Positions 7,119 through 17,295 of a DNA stretch of 64,000 nucleotides are shown in pieces (position 1 is the first letter of the stretch; every line of letters starts with the position of its first letter). The notes under the pieces are model-generated. The model ran no database searches and was not told the DNA's origin. It worked only from the letters and a program-made list of their open reading frames with translations. The stretch covers positions 39,025 through 103,024 of the forward strand of contig CAZJYI010000018.1 in NCBI GenBank assembly GCA_964550025.1, written 5' to 3'. The position numbers and the translations under genes were made by a program. Source of the stretch: CAZJYI01 sp964550025 (lineage in GTDB: Bacteria > Verrucomicrobiota > Kiritimatiellia > UBA8416 > CAYOBW01).

Positions 7119-8629
7119 TGTTCGCCATTGCCATCATCACCGCCATCTGCCTGGTCTCGGTCTTCGTCAGCTACATGGCCTTCCGGCGCGGGTTCACGCA
7201 CAGCGCCGACGACTACTTCGTTGCAGGGTCCAGTCTCGGCTACTTCGTGCTCATCTTCAGCATGCTGGCCTCCTTTCTGAGTGCCTTCTGCATGGTAGGC
7301 ATGTCGAGCCTGGGCTACCGGATGGGATTCGGTTCCATGTACGTATTGACCGTGAACCTCGTGCCCCTCGGGTTCCTCTGGTACTACCTGCACCGCAAGA
7401 CGTTCGTTCTGGGCAGGGCTCGCAAGTGGATGTCCATGGGCGCGCCCTTCGGCGAGCGCTACGGCAACGGCATGCGCATTATCATCCCGATCGTTGTGCT
7501 GCTGGCTTCCATCCCGTACCTCGTGGCGCAGGTAAAGGCCATTGGCGTCATGGTCGAAACCATGAGTGACCAGATCATTCCGTACCGGGTCGGACTGTTC
7601 TTCGTGCCCGCCTTCATCGCGCTCTACCTCATTATGGGCGGCATGAAAGGCGCGGCCTGGATCAACACCGTGCAGGGCGTGTTCTTCACGATCATGATCT
7701 TCGTCCTGTTCTTCGCCGTCATGTCGCGCAACGGCGGGCTCGTCCCCACCATGGACCTCGTGGCCGAGCGGCACCCCGAGCTCTTTCAGCTTGGCGCGAA
7801 GGGCGGCAAGATCTGGGGCTATCCGATGGTCTTCGGCTTCGCCGCGGCCATGTGCCTGGGGTGTGTCTGCTTCCCGCAGCCCTACATGCATGCCTATTCC
7901 AGCCGCACGGCCAAGGGGTTCAAGGCCATGATCCTCTCGTTCGGCGGCATATGCCTGATCGTGATATCCATGCCCATCATGATCGGGATTGCCACGAGAG
8001 TCCTCGTGCCCGCCGAGGAGGTCGCGCATGCTGACCAGGTCTACGCACTGACCGCGCTCAAAGTGCTGCCCAACGCCCTGGCCGCCCTCGCCGTGGCCGG
8101 CGTGTTCACCGCATCCATGTCAACGGTCAACGGCATGGTGTTCGGCAACGCGACCAACGTGACGAACGATCTCTACAAACTGCTCAAACCGGATGCCGAT
8201 GCGCCTGAGCTCGTGCGTTTCGCCCGCCTGTGCGTGGCAGCCATCATGGCCATGTGCGTGATCATCGCCTGGGACGAGAAGACACCCGTGGCAGAGTTGT
8301 CCATCATCGCTTTCGGCACGGTGGCCGTGACGATCTTCCCGCTTTGGGGCGCCTACTTCTGGAAACGCGCTACGCGCGTGGGCGCGATTGCGGCCACCGT
8401 GATCGGGGTGGGAATGAATCTTACCTTCATGTTGATGGGGCATTTCGGCGAGGGCAGCAGCGTGATGAAGATGGTCCTGCTCCCGCAGAAACGCCTGTTG
8501 AACCTGAACGGGTTCCTGTTCTCATTCATCGTCGCCGGGATCGTCTTCTTCGTCGGCTGCCTCGTGACGAAGCCGGGGCCGGCCGAGAAGAAGAGCCTGG
8601 CGTTGTTCTTCCACCCGTCGCTGGACTGA
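7118..8629 (+). CDS. Sodium:solute symporter (SSS family)
   Basis: A 503-residue integral membrane protein with about 13 hydrophobic segments. Family features include the N-terminal DDYFVAGSSLGYFVLIFSM segment, the AWINTVQGVFF region of helix 5-6, and a conserved TASMSTVNG stretch near residue 328, close to the sodium site. It overlaps the upstream small membrane gene by one base, starting at GTG. The substrate cannot be read from sequence; organic acids, proline/pantothenate-type solutes or sugars are possible. Confidence 0.92.
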   Translation: MFAIAIITAICLVSVFVSYMAFRRGFTHSADDYFVAGSSLGYFVLIFSMLASFLSAFCMVGMSSLGYRMGFGSMYVLTVNLVPLGFLWYYLHRKTFVLGRARKWMSMGAPFGERYGNGMRIIIPIVVLLASIPYLVAQVKAIGVMVETMSDQIIPYRVGLFFVPAFIALYLIMGGMKGAAWINTVQGVFFTIMIFVLFFAVMSRNGGLVPTMDLVAERHPELFQLGAKGGKIWGYPMVFGFAAAMCLGCVCFPQPYMHAYSSRTAKGFKAMILSFGGICLIVISMPIMIGIATRVLVPAEEVAHADQVYALTALKVLPNALAALAVAGVFTASMSTVNGMVFGNATNVTNDLYKLLKPDADAPELVRFARLCVAAIMAMCVIIAWDEKTPVAELSIIAFGTVAVTIFPLWGAYFWKRATRVGAIAATVIGVGMNLTFMLMGHFGEGSSVMKMVLLPQKRLLNLNGFLFSFIVAGIVFFVGCLVTKPGPAEKKSLALFFHPSLD

Positions 8630-8644
8630 CCGGCGGGGAGCGCA

Positions 8645-8780
8645 GCCGGCTGAAAGCCGGCCGTACGATTCACCGGCTGAAAGCCGGCGCTACATTCGGC
8701 CGCGAGCGCCTGTCCCGCCATAGCCTTGGCGACGGCGGATGGGCGAGCGGACGCTCCACTCGCTCACGCTCGTGGCTACG
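8645..8780. repeat. REP-like hairpins after the symporter gene
   Basis: Two hairpins of the form (GC)CGGC-TGAAA-GCCGGC lie at 8645-8661 and 8673-8688, the second running into GCTAC. At 8757-8780 a different unit, CTCGCTCACGCTCGTGGCTACG, resembles the pair at 47575-47653. They sit between the convergent symporter and M6 protease genes and could also end transcription. There is no poly-T tract. Confidence 0.6.
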
Positions 8781-8791
8781 TTCCTTCTTCG

Positions 8792-11700
8792 CTACGGCAC
8801 GCGCACATTCGTACGGTAGTAGGTGGTCGGTGCGCTACTGCTGACGGGGAGCCGCAGCTGGCCGCCGTTGCCCAGTATGTCCAGGCCGAACGGCTGCCAG
8901 GGTGTGCCGTCGAACAGGCTGGTCTTCCAGAGCACGTCATACAGGCGGATGGACGAGGAGGGGTCGACGAGCAGAACCCGCGTGCCCGCTCCGGACGGTG
9001 TGATGTTCGCGTCGGGGAAGTAGGACATTGGATCGTCGGGATCGGTGTCCGCCAGGTACTCGCGGTAATTGTCCCAGCCGTCCATGTCGAGGTCTCCCCC
9101 AAGCGTGTTTGTGTCCGCCAGTCCGTACCGCGCCCACCAACCCGCCGGGATCGACGGACCCTGGCTCGAATCATATTCGTAGGCACCAATGTCCACCGTC
9201 CCGTCAATGATGCGACCGTTCCCGTCGAGGTCAGTGGTCCCCGCCGCGCGAACGTTGTCCCCGGTATTGATGCAGGGCGAATTGTAGGCCAGGTGGTAAT
9301 CGCCTCCCGCCCGGTCAACGAACGACGGTTTGTTGGTGACGGCAAACATTGAGGGACGCAGGTAAGAGTTCGTCGTGCAGACGTGCACGAAGCCCGCAAA
9401 ATTCCCGGACAAATTGGGACTGTTGGTGGCCGTGTTGTAGTAGATGATCGTGTTGTATGCCGTGCCCTGGTACATGCCGCCGCCCAGGCCACGGGCGTTG
9501 GTCGCGGTATTGTCCGCGATCGTACAGTTCCGGACGTTACTGAACGCCGTTCCTCCGCCGTATCCCGCGCTGTTGTCTGTGACCAGGCAGTTGTGCAGCG
9601 TGCCGTAGTACGATCCTCCGCCGCGCAGACCGGTCGAGTTGTGCATGATAACGCAGCGTTCGAAAGTTCCATAGTACGTGCCGCCGCCCGAGCCGGACGA
9701 AGAGTTGTCGCGTATGATGCATTCGCGGATGGTGGGAGTCAGGGACTTGGGCGAACACACGCCTCCGCCCAGGCTGGTGTAGGTGCCGTAGAATGAATGA
9801 TGGGCGTGTCCGTTGGCGATCGTGAAACCACTGAGGGTGCCCTGTGACATGAACACCGCGCGTACCCCGTCGTCCCCGCCTCCCCCGACGGTGGGGGCGG
9901 CGCCGTTGATGAACGTGTGCGCGGGGCCGTTGACACTTTCCACGGTGATGTCCTTCGTGATCTGGACCCGGTTGGTAACCTTGCCGATGTGCAGGTAGAG
10001 GTCGCCCCCCTGGTCGTATACCCCGTCCGCCACCAGCACGCGCGCCCCGTCTGTCGCCGCATCCACCGCGTCCTGGATCCTGGTCGCGGCCGTGGCCCAG
10101 TTCGTGTACGGCGCTTGGGGCGTCGTGCTGTTCACGTCGACATAGTGCGTCGTGTCGTTGATGCTGAGGACGACGGGGATCTCCCGCGGCGAATTGCCGG
10201 CTTGTCCCGCGACGACGGCAACGATGCCGGTGTAGGTCCCCGCCGCCAGTCCGGCCGTGTCGAACGACAACGTGATCGTGTCCTCCTCGCCCACGTTGTC
10301 GCCGCCAGTAGGCGTGGCCGAGAGCCAGGTTGCGTTGGACGTGACGACGTAGGAGAGCGGCCACGCACCGAGATTGCGGACCGTGATGGCCTGATCATCC
10401 GGCGACGCGCCGAACGAGGTGTCGATGGCAAACGACTCGGGCGAGACGGCCAGCCAGTAGGCGGTGCCCTGGTCTTCATAGGCCCCCATGTCGACCGCGG
10501 TGTCCCGGATGCGCGGTGCCTTGGCCAGGTCCGTTTCACCCGCGGCAAAGGCGGTGTCGCCGGCGTTGATGCAGGGGGAGTCGGGCGCCAGTTGGTAGTT
10601 GCCGGCGTCGCGGTCCAGAAAGCGCGGGTCCGCATCGAAGCAGCCGGTTTGGAGGATGCTGGGCGTGCAGACATGGTGGTAGTAAATGGTGACACCAGCG
10701 CCCGCGCCCGCGTTCCAGTGGTTTCCGTTGTAGCCCGTGTTGTGGTAAATGATGGAGTTGGTTGCGGAGCAGTTGTACGTTCCGCCGCCCAAGTAGCCGG
10801 ACTGGTTGCCGGCGACCGTGCAGTTTACCATGCTCCCGCCGTAGTTGCCTCCACCGTTGTAGCCGGACCGGTTACCCGCTATGAGACAGTTGCGGCATTC
10901 GGCGCCAACGACCCCGCCGCCGTCCTTGTCGGCGCCGTTGCCGGTGATGACGCAGTGCGTCAGCAGGGCGCCCGGTCCGTACGCGCCGCCGCCGCGATGG
11001 TTCTCGTTGACCTTCTCGGCAAGACTGGGCCCCTTGACGTGCGTGTGGCCGTTGGTCAGCGTGAAGCCCTCCAGCACGGCGCCTTCGGCCAGGTAGATGC
11101 AGCGCACGGCGTCAGTTCCGTTTCCTCCGCCGGTTGCCTCCGCCCCCACGATATGCGTGGTGGCGGCCCCGTGGACGCTGCGCACCGTGACGGCGTTGGT
11201 GATCACGACGCGGCAGGCCAGCGCCCCGTCCTGCGTTGGTGTGACGCGCGATCCAACGTCATAGACGCCCTCGGCGACAAGGATCGTGCTTCCGGCGGCG
11301 GCTTCGTCCGCCGCGTCCTGAATCGTTGTCGCCGCCGTGGCCCGGCTCGTGTAGGGCGCGGCAGGGGTCGCGTTGCTCATGTCCACGTAATGCGTGGGCG
11401 GCGCGGCCGTGAAGACGACTTCGTCGACCCAACCCGCGTCATCCCCTTCCGACAACGTCTCGTCCTTGGCGTACTGCCAGAGCACGGTGTGCGAACCGGG
11501 CTCAACCCCAAGCGCCACCTGGTGCCAGTCCACGTCGCCGGAGATGAGCTCTTCCGAATAGCCGCCGTCAATGTGGACGCTGAGCGTGTCGTAGTGGTGT
11601 TCGGAGGACACCTTCCACCAGAAGGAGAGCGTGCCGGGCCCCGTCACTGTCGTCTCCATCTGGCACCACTGGTCGTCGGCCACGTCGCCGCTCTGGGCCG

Positions 11701-14302
11701 CGTCCACTCCGTCGTGCGTCGTGACGGTCTGCGAGAACCAGTTCGTGTCGCCCGCGACGGCCCAGGAGTAGCCAGGGGCATCTACCGCGTCGCCAAGCGC
11801 GATGACCGGTGGATCGACCGTCAAGGTAACAGGAATTGCCAGTGGGGAGTTCGTCGCTGCCGCACCCGTGATCGTGATCGTGGCATTGTGCGTTCCCGTG
11901 CCCAAACCGGCCGTGTCGAAGGACAGGATATGGGGGTTCTCAAAGGTGGTGCTGGCGGCGTTGGTAGGGGATACGGCGAGCCACGCAGCGTCATCCGACA
12001 CAGCGTACTCCAGGATGCCCCCCCCCGCGTTCCGTATCCTCACAGCCCGGGTTTCAGCATTCTTGCCCTCGGTGACGGTTACCGCCACGGCTGCGACGTT
12101 GGCGGCAAGGACCGGCGGGTCTGCCACGGGCGTGTAGACGACCTGATCGACCCAGGCCGCGTCGGCGCCGTGGCTGTGGCTCACGTCTTTCTCGTAGGAC
12201 CAGCGTAAGGTCTGGACGCCGGCGGGTACGGCGTGTGTCTGCTGTTCCCATGTCCACTCGTGTTCCCCCGAGAACTCGCCTTCCTGCACGACGCCGTTGA
12301 TGGAGAAACGCACAAAATCGTAGTCTTTCTCCGAGGAAACGTGCCACCAGAAGGACACGACACCCGGGCCCTGGACGGTGGTTTCGATCCAATTCGTCTG
12401 GCCGTCTCCCAGCGCTCCGCTCTGCGCGGCATCCTCGCCGTCATGGGTCGAAGTGGGCTGCCATGTCCACGGGCTGCCGGCCGACGTCTGCCACGACAGG
12501 TGCTCCGCGTCGACGGCCTCGCCGATGGTTGCGTTGCGCGTGACGATGACTTGCATCGGAATCACCAGGGGACTGTTCTCCGCGCCGTCCGCGGTCACGA
12601 CGAGGGTGGTGCTGTGACTTCCCGGCGGCAGTGTCGCCGTGGGGAAGGAAACACTGTGCGAGATCCGGTTGCCCGAACTTGTGCCGGCGCCGGGCGTGAC
12701 CGGGATGTCTCCTTCGCGCTCCCGGATCGTGTATGAGAGTGTGCCCCCCTCGATCCATATCTCGATCGTCTGGTTCGTGCCGTCCTGCCCCTCGGGAATC
12801 GTCTGCGACAGCGAAGTCGCGCTCCGGCGGATGTACTTCAGGCCACCTCCCGGCGCGTCCACCGTGAACCGTGCCGTCATCGTGATGCCGTCGGGCGAGA
12901 TGTTCGTGACATGAACATACGTGTTCTCGCCGGCATAGTTGCGGCTGTTGGGCGAAGAGGTAGGGGTGAGCGCATCTCCCTGGTTGTAGAAGTCCCCTGC
13001 GTCGGCCCGCCCGAGTTGATCGATCTCCTCGAGCCCGTCGGCTTCCATCAACCGCAGCAGCTTGTGCGGCGTGGTCGCGTTGTTGTACAGGAAGTCACGA
13101 CCCTTGCCGTCCGGTGTCGCGTCGACGTGCCAGATCAGCAGCCCGTCGCCGGGCAAGCCAATGTCGTTGTTCAAGCGTGTGCGATTCTCGACCATGAAGT
13201 ACTCGTGGTTCGGCCCGTCGGCAGCGTCATAGCCGGGCATGACGATGGCCGCGTCCGGGAATTGTCCCTTGGCGCGCAGGGTGATTTCCCGTGAGCCCGA
13301 AGACACGACTTGCGGTGTGATCCAGTCCAGTACGAACTTGCTGAAGGCGTTGTGATCCCCCCAGTTGCCCGCCATCATGTCCATTCCGCCGATGCCGCCG
13401 ACCGTTGGGTTGATATCCTTGTCATAGTCGTAATAGTCGGGCAGACCGAGGATGTGTCCGGTTTCGTGGATCAGCACCTTGGGGGAAAACGACCGGTCGG
13501 GGCGATGATCCTGCGTGGGACTGGACTCCCATTGCCACGAGAACTTAAAGAACCGCACCCCGTCCCGAGTCAGGTCTACCTCGTACATAGCCCACTGCCA
13601 GCCCCACCAGAAGGAGCCCGGCCCCGTGTCCGGCCCCGCCCAAATGATGGCGACGTAATCCAGCAGACCGTCGCCATCGTTGTCGTACCGCGAGTAGTCA
13701 TGGGAGGCGTCGTAGTGATCGACGACTTCTTTGACAATCTCACAATGTGCCCGGTTCTTGTTGGTGTACGTGGTTGTGTACCAACTCCGTTCGTGCTGCA
13801 TCATGTGCCACCCCACGACGGTGCCCTGCAAGGTGAGCTGCCCGTAGGAAGACCGCAGGTAGTAGTCCCTCATGCTTTCGTACGGATAGTCCTCGTTCGG
13901 CCCGTCGCCGAAGATCTTGTCCACCATGCTTGCCACGCTGTTGGTGTGCGGGTAATCGGGGAACTCGACCAGGAAAACGAGCATGTCGTTGGTGCCGGTC
14001 GTCGGCATGCCCTGCCAGCGGGGCAGGCGGGTCGGAGGGGGCGGCAGGCCCTGGAGCGCCCTCAGCTTGACCATTGCGCGGGCTGCAAGTTGGGGACTCA
14101 TGCGGTGGTTCCCCACCGCCCTTGTGTGCGCCATGCGTTCCTCGTACGTCCCGTCACGTTTGTACTTCTCCATTTCGCCGGGCTGACCCGGTTGCGTGGC
14201 ACGCGACAGCGCGGTGCAGACGATCAGGACGCAGCCGGCAGCGGCAGCGATAACGGCAGGTCTGGGCATAGTTCGCAGGTGCGACAGAGATCTCAGGTGC
14301 AT
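8792..14302 (-). CDS. Giant secreted M6-family metalloprotease with beta-helix repeats
   Basis: 1836 residues, beginning with a signal peptide (hydrophobic 14-32). The M6 (immune inhibitor A-like) catalytic domain spans roughly 100-480; the zinc motif HETGHILGLPD is at 279-289. An internal DNDGDG stretch near 207 looks calcium-binding. The middle holds Ig/BACON-like beta domains and two concanavalin-like segments (each with FWW and VDxVVF). Two parallel beta-helix blocks follow, each starting with HYVDxxxxTPxAPYTxxATAAT and containing Gly-rich coils such as GGGTYNC; they resemble choice-of-anchor Q repeats. The C-terminus has an Asp-rich DLDMDGWDNYREY motif. GGGAGGAA precedes ATG 14302; the longer open frame lacks a signal peptide. 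Likely cell-surface or extracellular protein degradation. Confidence 0.92.
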   Translation of the reverse strand: MHLRSLSHLRTMPRPAVIAAAAGCVLIVCTALSRATQPGQPGEMEKYKRDGTYEERMAHTRAVGNHRMSPQLAARAMVKLRALQGLPPPPTRLPRWQGMPTTGTNDMLVFLVEFPDYPHTNSVASMVDKIFGDGPNEDYPYESMRDYYLRSSYGQLTLQGTVVGWHMMQHERSWYTTTYTNKNRAHCEIVKEVVDHYDASHDYSRYDNDGDGLLDYVAIIWAGPDTGPGSFWWGWQWAMYEVDLTRDGVRFFKFSWQWESSPTQDHRPDRSFSPKVLIHETGHILGLPDYYDYDKDINPTVGGIGGMDMMAGNWGDHNAFSKFVLDWITPQVVSSGSREITLRAKGQFPDAAIVMPGYDAADGPNHEYFMVENRTRLNNDIGLPGDGLLIWHVDATPDGKGRDFLYNNATTPHKLLRLMEADGLEEIDQLGRADAGDFYNQGDALTPTSSPNSRNYAGENTYVHVTNISPDGITMTARFTVDAPGGGLKYIRRSATSLSQTIPEGQDGTNQTIEIWIEGGTLSYTIREREGDIPVTPGAGTSSGNRISHSVSFPTATLPPGSHSTTLVVTADGAENSPLVIPMQVIVTRNATIGEAVDAEHLSWQTSAGSPWTWQPTSTHDGEDAAQSGALGDGQTNWIETTVQGPGVVSFWWHVSSEKDYDFVRFSINGVVQEGEFSGEHEWTWEQQTHAVPAGVQTLRWSYEKDVSHSHGADAAWVDQVVYTPVADPPVLAANVAAVAVTVTEGKNAETRAVRIRNAGGGILEYAVSDDAAWLAVSPTNAASTTFENPHILSFDTAGLGTGTHNATITITGAAATNSPLAIPVTLTVDPPVIALGDAVDAPGYSWAVAGDTNWFSQTVTTHDGVDAAQSGDVADDQWCQMETTVTGPGTLSFWWKVSSEHHYDTLSVHIDGGYSEELISGDVDWHQVALGVEPGSHTVLWQYAKDETLSEGDDAGWVDEVVFTAAPPTHYVDMSNATPAAPYTSRATAATTIQDAADEAAAGSTILVAEGVYDVGSRVTPTQDGALACRVVITNAVTVRSVHGAATTHIVGAEATGGGNGTDAVRCIYLAEGAVLEGFTLTNGHTHVKGPSLAEKVNENHRGGGAYGPGALLTHCVITGNGADKDGGGVVGAECRNCLIAGNRSGYNGGGNYGGSMVNCTVAGNQSGYLGGGTYNCSATNSIIYHNTGYNGNHWNAGAGAGVTIYYHHVCTPSILQTGCFDADPRFLDRDAGNYQLAPDSPCINAGDTAFAAGETDLAKAPRIRDTAVDMGAYEDQGTAYWLAVSPESFAIDTSFGASPDDQAITVRNLGAWPLSYVVTSNATWLSATPTGGDNVGEEDTITLSFDTAGLAAGTYTGIVAVVAGQAGNSPREIPVVLSINDTTHYVDVNSTTPQAPYTNWATAATRIQDAVDAATDGARVLVADGVYDQGGDLYLHIGKVTNRVQITKDITVESVNGPAHTFINGAAPTVGGGGDDGVRAVFMSQGTLSGFTIANGHAHHSFYGTYTSLGGGVCSPKSLTPTIRECIIRDNSSSGSGGGTYYGTFERCVIMHNSTGLRGGGSYYGTLHNCLVTDNSAGYGGGTAFSNVRNCTIADNTATNARGLGGGMYQGTAYNTIIYYNTATNSPNLSGNFAGFVHVCTTNSYLRPSMFAVTNKPSFVDRAGGDYHLAYNSPCINTGDNVRAAGTTDLDGNGRIIDGTVDIGAYEYDSSQGPSIPAGWWARYGLADTNTLGGDLDMDGWDNYREYLADTDPDDPMSYFPDANITPSGAGTRVLLVDPSSSIRLYDVLWKTSLFDGTPWQPFGLDILGNGGQLRLPVSSSAPTTYYRTNVRVP

Positions 14303-14486
14303 GGCTATTCCTCCCCACAGGAACTGCACGAGGGCACCCGTAACAGCACGACCCCGAGAACCCTTCAGTACATCATCTGAGTAGGATAGTAGAAGGAAAG
14401 CGGCAACGATGCAATTAAAAGGCGGAAGCACCGCCACGGCGCGAAAGGCTTGCATCGGGTTGCCACCTGCGGTAATCAAGCCGGGC

Positions 14487-15035
14487 ATGAAACCGATTGA
14501 AACACTCTCGCGGCGGACCGTGCTGGACATGGGTAAGTTCCTCAGGGTCGAGGAGCACGCCGTGCGCTTTCCGGACGGGCACACGATCGATGACTGGCCC
14601 TGGCTCGTTACGCCCGATTTCGTCAATGTCGTCCCCGTTACCGCCGATGGCAGGGTATTGGTCTTCCGGCAGACCAAGTACGCCGTCGAAGGGGTGACGC
14701 TTGCGCCTGTGGGCGGCTACGTGGAACCGGGCGAGGACCCGCTGGACTGTGCAAGGCGGGAGCTGCTGGAAGAGACCGGGTACGAGGCGCAATCCTGGCG
14801 CGACCTTGGCGCCTATCGCGTCGATGCCAACCGCGGCGCCGGAACCGCCTGCTTCTACCTCGCGACCGGAGCAACCCGCGTGGCCGAGCCGGAGCCGGAT
14901 GACCTCGAAGAGCAGGAGTTGATCTGCCTGACCGTCGAGGAAACAGCGCAGGCAGTCACGGCCGGCCAATTCAAGGCCCTTCCCTGGGCAAGCGTGATCG
15001 CCCTCGCCCTGCTCCACCTCTCCCATAGTCCGTAG
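14487..15035 (+). CDS. Nudix hydrolase (ADP-ribose pyrophosphatase-like)
   Basis: A 182-residue Nudix protein. The box runs G77 to Y99 and matches GX5EX7REUXEEXGU (GGYVEPGEDPLDCARRELLEETGY split over two turns of the helix). The N-terminus KPIETLSRRTVLD is typical of ADP-ribose/GDP-sugar pyrophosphatases, which supports ATG 14487 over an upstream ATG at 14409. It is divergent from the M6 protease across a short intergenic gap that must hold both promoters; I see no convincing consensus. Probable role: hydrolysis of nucleotide-diphosphate sugars or ADP-ribose. Confidence 0.9.
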   Translation: MKPIETLSRRTVLDMGKFLRVEEHAVRFPDGHTIDDWPWLVTPDFVNVVPVTADGRVLVFRQTKYAVEGVTLAPVGGYVEPGEDPLDCARRELLEETGYEAQSWRDLGAYRVDANRGAGTACFYLATGATRVAEPEPDDLEEQELICLTVEETAQAVTAGQFKALPWASVIALALLHLSHSP

Positions 15036-15090
15036 TCCATAGTCCTCCCCGACTTGACCCCGTCCCCGTTGCCGGATACGGTCTGCGGGC

Positions 15091-17247
15091 ATGGACATTG
15101 GCCCATACAGGGGGGAGATCGCCGCTGCCTACCGGACGCCCGGCATATTGGACTGCCTTGCCCGGCTGCCGGAACTGCTGCGAGGCGGGAACGCCGAGGC
15201 CCTGAACGAGGGGCGTCACAGGATCATCCGAGTGCCCCTTGAGGCGGATGGAACGACGTTTGACCTGGTCGCCAAGGCTTTCGGGCGCCAGATGCTCGTC
15301 AAGGACGCGGTCGACTCCCGGCGGGGGTCAAAGGCCCGGCGCACCTGGTTGGCGGCTTCGCACCTCGCCGGAAAAGGCGTTGGCACTCCCGGACCCGTCG
15401 GCTACTTCGAACGTTGGGCCGGCGGGCGCCTGGTGGAGAGCTACTACCTGTCCCTCTTCGTCCCGGACCTCGTGAGCTTCGAGGATGAGCTCGTGCGGCT
15501 CTACCACGAGGAGCCCGTCTGCGAACGCTTCATCGACCTCATGCAGGTCGTGGCGGACGGCATTCGCGCGATGCACGAAGCGGGATTCCAGCACAGGGAC
15601 CTGGGCAATCAGAACATCCTTCTTCGCCGCGCGGGCGAGGCCGCCTGGCGGGACGTGCAGTTCGTGGATCTCAACCGCGGACGCATCCTGCCGTCGCTGT
15701 CTCTGCTGCGTCGCGCCCGCGACCTGTGCCGCCTGCATCTTCCGTCGGACCTGCTGCGTGTCTTCAAGGAAATGTACTTCGGCGATGTCGTTCCGGATGC
15801 ATTCCAGGTTTGGGAACGGCGTTTTCGGACGGCCTACGGATGGCACGCGCATACCCGGACGCTTCGTCACCCGGTACGCAGCGCGCGCCAGCGCAAGCGC
15901 GATCGCGGCAAACGGACGTACCCGTCGGAGAAGGACATGTGGATCTGGGACCCGCGCTCGGGGCAGGCTATCAGCACGATGCTCCGGCGCGACCGCAAAC
16001 GGCACTACCCGCCGTTGCGGCACCTGCGGATCGCCATGGCTGCCCTCCGCCGGGTTGCACCGGTGTGGCGCGAGTACCGCGCGCTCAGGTCGGCCTGCTA
16101 CACGCAGCCCGTGGCGCTTGCCGGCAGGATTGGCGTTGCCGTAGATCCGCGGCCGCAGACCTGGGAACGTGAGCTCGCGCTTCTGCGGGAACTCGGCAAC
16201 GTGCCCGTGATGGTGCGTTTCTACCACCACGAGTCGATGAAGGAATGGGACTACCTCGCACAGACGGTGTGCGGACTGGCGCAGGAGGGCCGCAGCGTTT
16301 CCGTGGCGCTCGTGCAGGACCGCAACGCGGTGAAGGACCCCGGGCACTGGGCGACCTTTGCTTCGCGTGTCCTGGGACAGGTGGGGGAGCACGTGGAGTA
16401 CGTCGAAGTGGGGCATGCCATCAACCGGGTCAAGTGGGGTATCTGGGACTATCGCGAGTACGGGGCTCTCCTCAAGGCGATGGCGGCAGTGTCCGACTTT
16501 CATCCCCGTGTGCGATACGTCGGCCCCGCGGTGATCGACTTCGAGTACGCGGATGTCGCTGCCGCCCTGGCCCAGGTCCCGCCGGCACTGCATTTCGCGG
16601 CCCTGTCGCACCATCTCTATGTTGACCGCCGTGGTGCGCCCGAGAACCGGCAAGGCCGCTTCGCCGCACTCGAGAAGTTTGCCCTGGCGAAGGCGATTGC
16701 CGCCACCTCGCCCGCGTGCGACGACCGGCTGATCGTCTCCGAGGTCAACTGGCCGATTGAGAGAACCGGTGTCTATTCACCGGTCGGCTCGCCCTATGTG
16801 TCGCCGGGACCCCGCTACAATGACCCCAGCGTTTCCGAAGACACCTATGCCGACTACATGCTGCGCTACCTCCTGATAGCGCTCTGCTCCGGCATGGTGG
16901 AGCGGGTCTTCTGGTGGCGGCTCGTGGCGAGAGGATACGGCCTGGTGGACGACAGCGATCCGGATGACTGGCGCAGGCGCCCGGCCTACGATGCGCTGAG
17001 GACCTTCCTTCAGCAGCTCGGGGAGAGCCGTTTTCTGGAGAAACCCGCGGTGACCGACGGAACGGAACGTTTCGTGTTCGAACAGCCGGGGGGAAGGCGT
17101 GTGACGGCGGTCTATTCGCCGGGGGGGCGGGTCGCGACACTGTCGCCTGGGAATGTCGCGTCTGCCGTGGACATGCTGGGTGGGCCGCTGGCGCTGTCCG
17201 GCCCCATCCGGGTCGGCGGGCGCCCGGTGTATCTTTGGGAGGGATAG
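15091..17247 (+). CDS. WaaP/Kdo-kinase-like domain fused to a glycoside-hydrolase-like TIM barrel
   Basis: A 718-residue fusion. Residues ~40-260 are an LPS-kinase-like protein kinase fold: K62 (LVAKAFG), the catalytic loop HRDLGNQN with H168, D170 and N175, and the metal-binding FVDLNRG with D193. After a basic linker (~260-345), residues ~345-640 resemble a clan-A glycosidase barrel; E439 (YVEVGHAIN) and E551 (VSEVNWP) are placed like the acid/base and nucleophile of GH39/GH5-type enzymes, and a small beta domain ends the protein. No signal peptide is seen. It opens the envelope polysaccharide region, so phosphorylation of the LPS core and cutting or remodelling of a glycan are plausible (inference). 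The ribosome-binding site is weak. Confidence 0.8.
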   Translation: MDIGPYRGEIAAAYRTPGILDCLARLPELLRGGNAEALNEGRHRIIRVPLEADGTTFDLVAKAFGRQMLVKDAVDSRRGSKARRTWLAASHLAGKGVGTPGPVGYFERWAGGRLVESYYLSLFVPDLVSFEDELVRLYHEEPVCERFIDLMQVVADGIRAMHEAGFQHRDLGNQNILLRRAGEAAWRDVQFVDLNRGRILPSLSLLRRARDLCRLHLPSDLLRVFKEMYFGDVVPDAFQVWERRFRTAYGWHAHTRTLRHPVRSARQRKRDRGKRTYPSEKDMWIWDPRSGQAISTMLRRDRKRHYPPLRHLRIAMAALRRVAPVWREYRALRSACYTQPVALAGRIGVAVDPRPQTWERELALLRELGNVPVMVRFYHHESMKEWDYLAQTVCGLAQEGRSVSVALVQDRNAVKDPGHWATFASRVLGQVGEHVEYVEVGHAINRVKWGIWDYREYGALLKAMAAVSDFHPRVRYVGPAVIDFEYADVAAALAQVPPALHFAALSHHLYVDRRGAPENRQGRFAALEKFALAKAIAATSPACDDRLIVSEVNWPIERTGVYSPVGSPYVSPGPRYNDPSVSEDTYADYMLRYLLIALCSGMVERVFWWRLVARGYGLVDDSDPDDWRRRPAYDALRTFLQQLGESRFLEKPAVTDGTERFVFEQPGGRRVTAVYSPGGRVATLSPGNVASAVDMLGGPLALSGPIRVGGRPVYLWEG

Positions 17248-17295
17248 TGGGCGGCCCTCCGTATCCGTCTCCACGAACGGGGCCGCTGGTGCGCG

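Noticed and set aside
9917..12208. 763-codon plus-strand open frame
   Set aside because: It is antisense to the M6 protease gene, has no family features, and reads as a low-complexity Arg/Val/Gly string typical of a GC-rich shadow frame.
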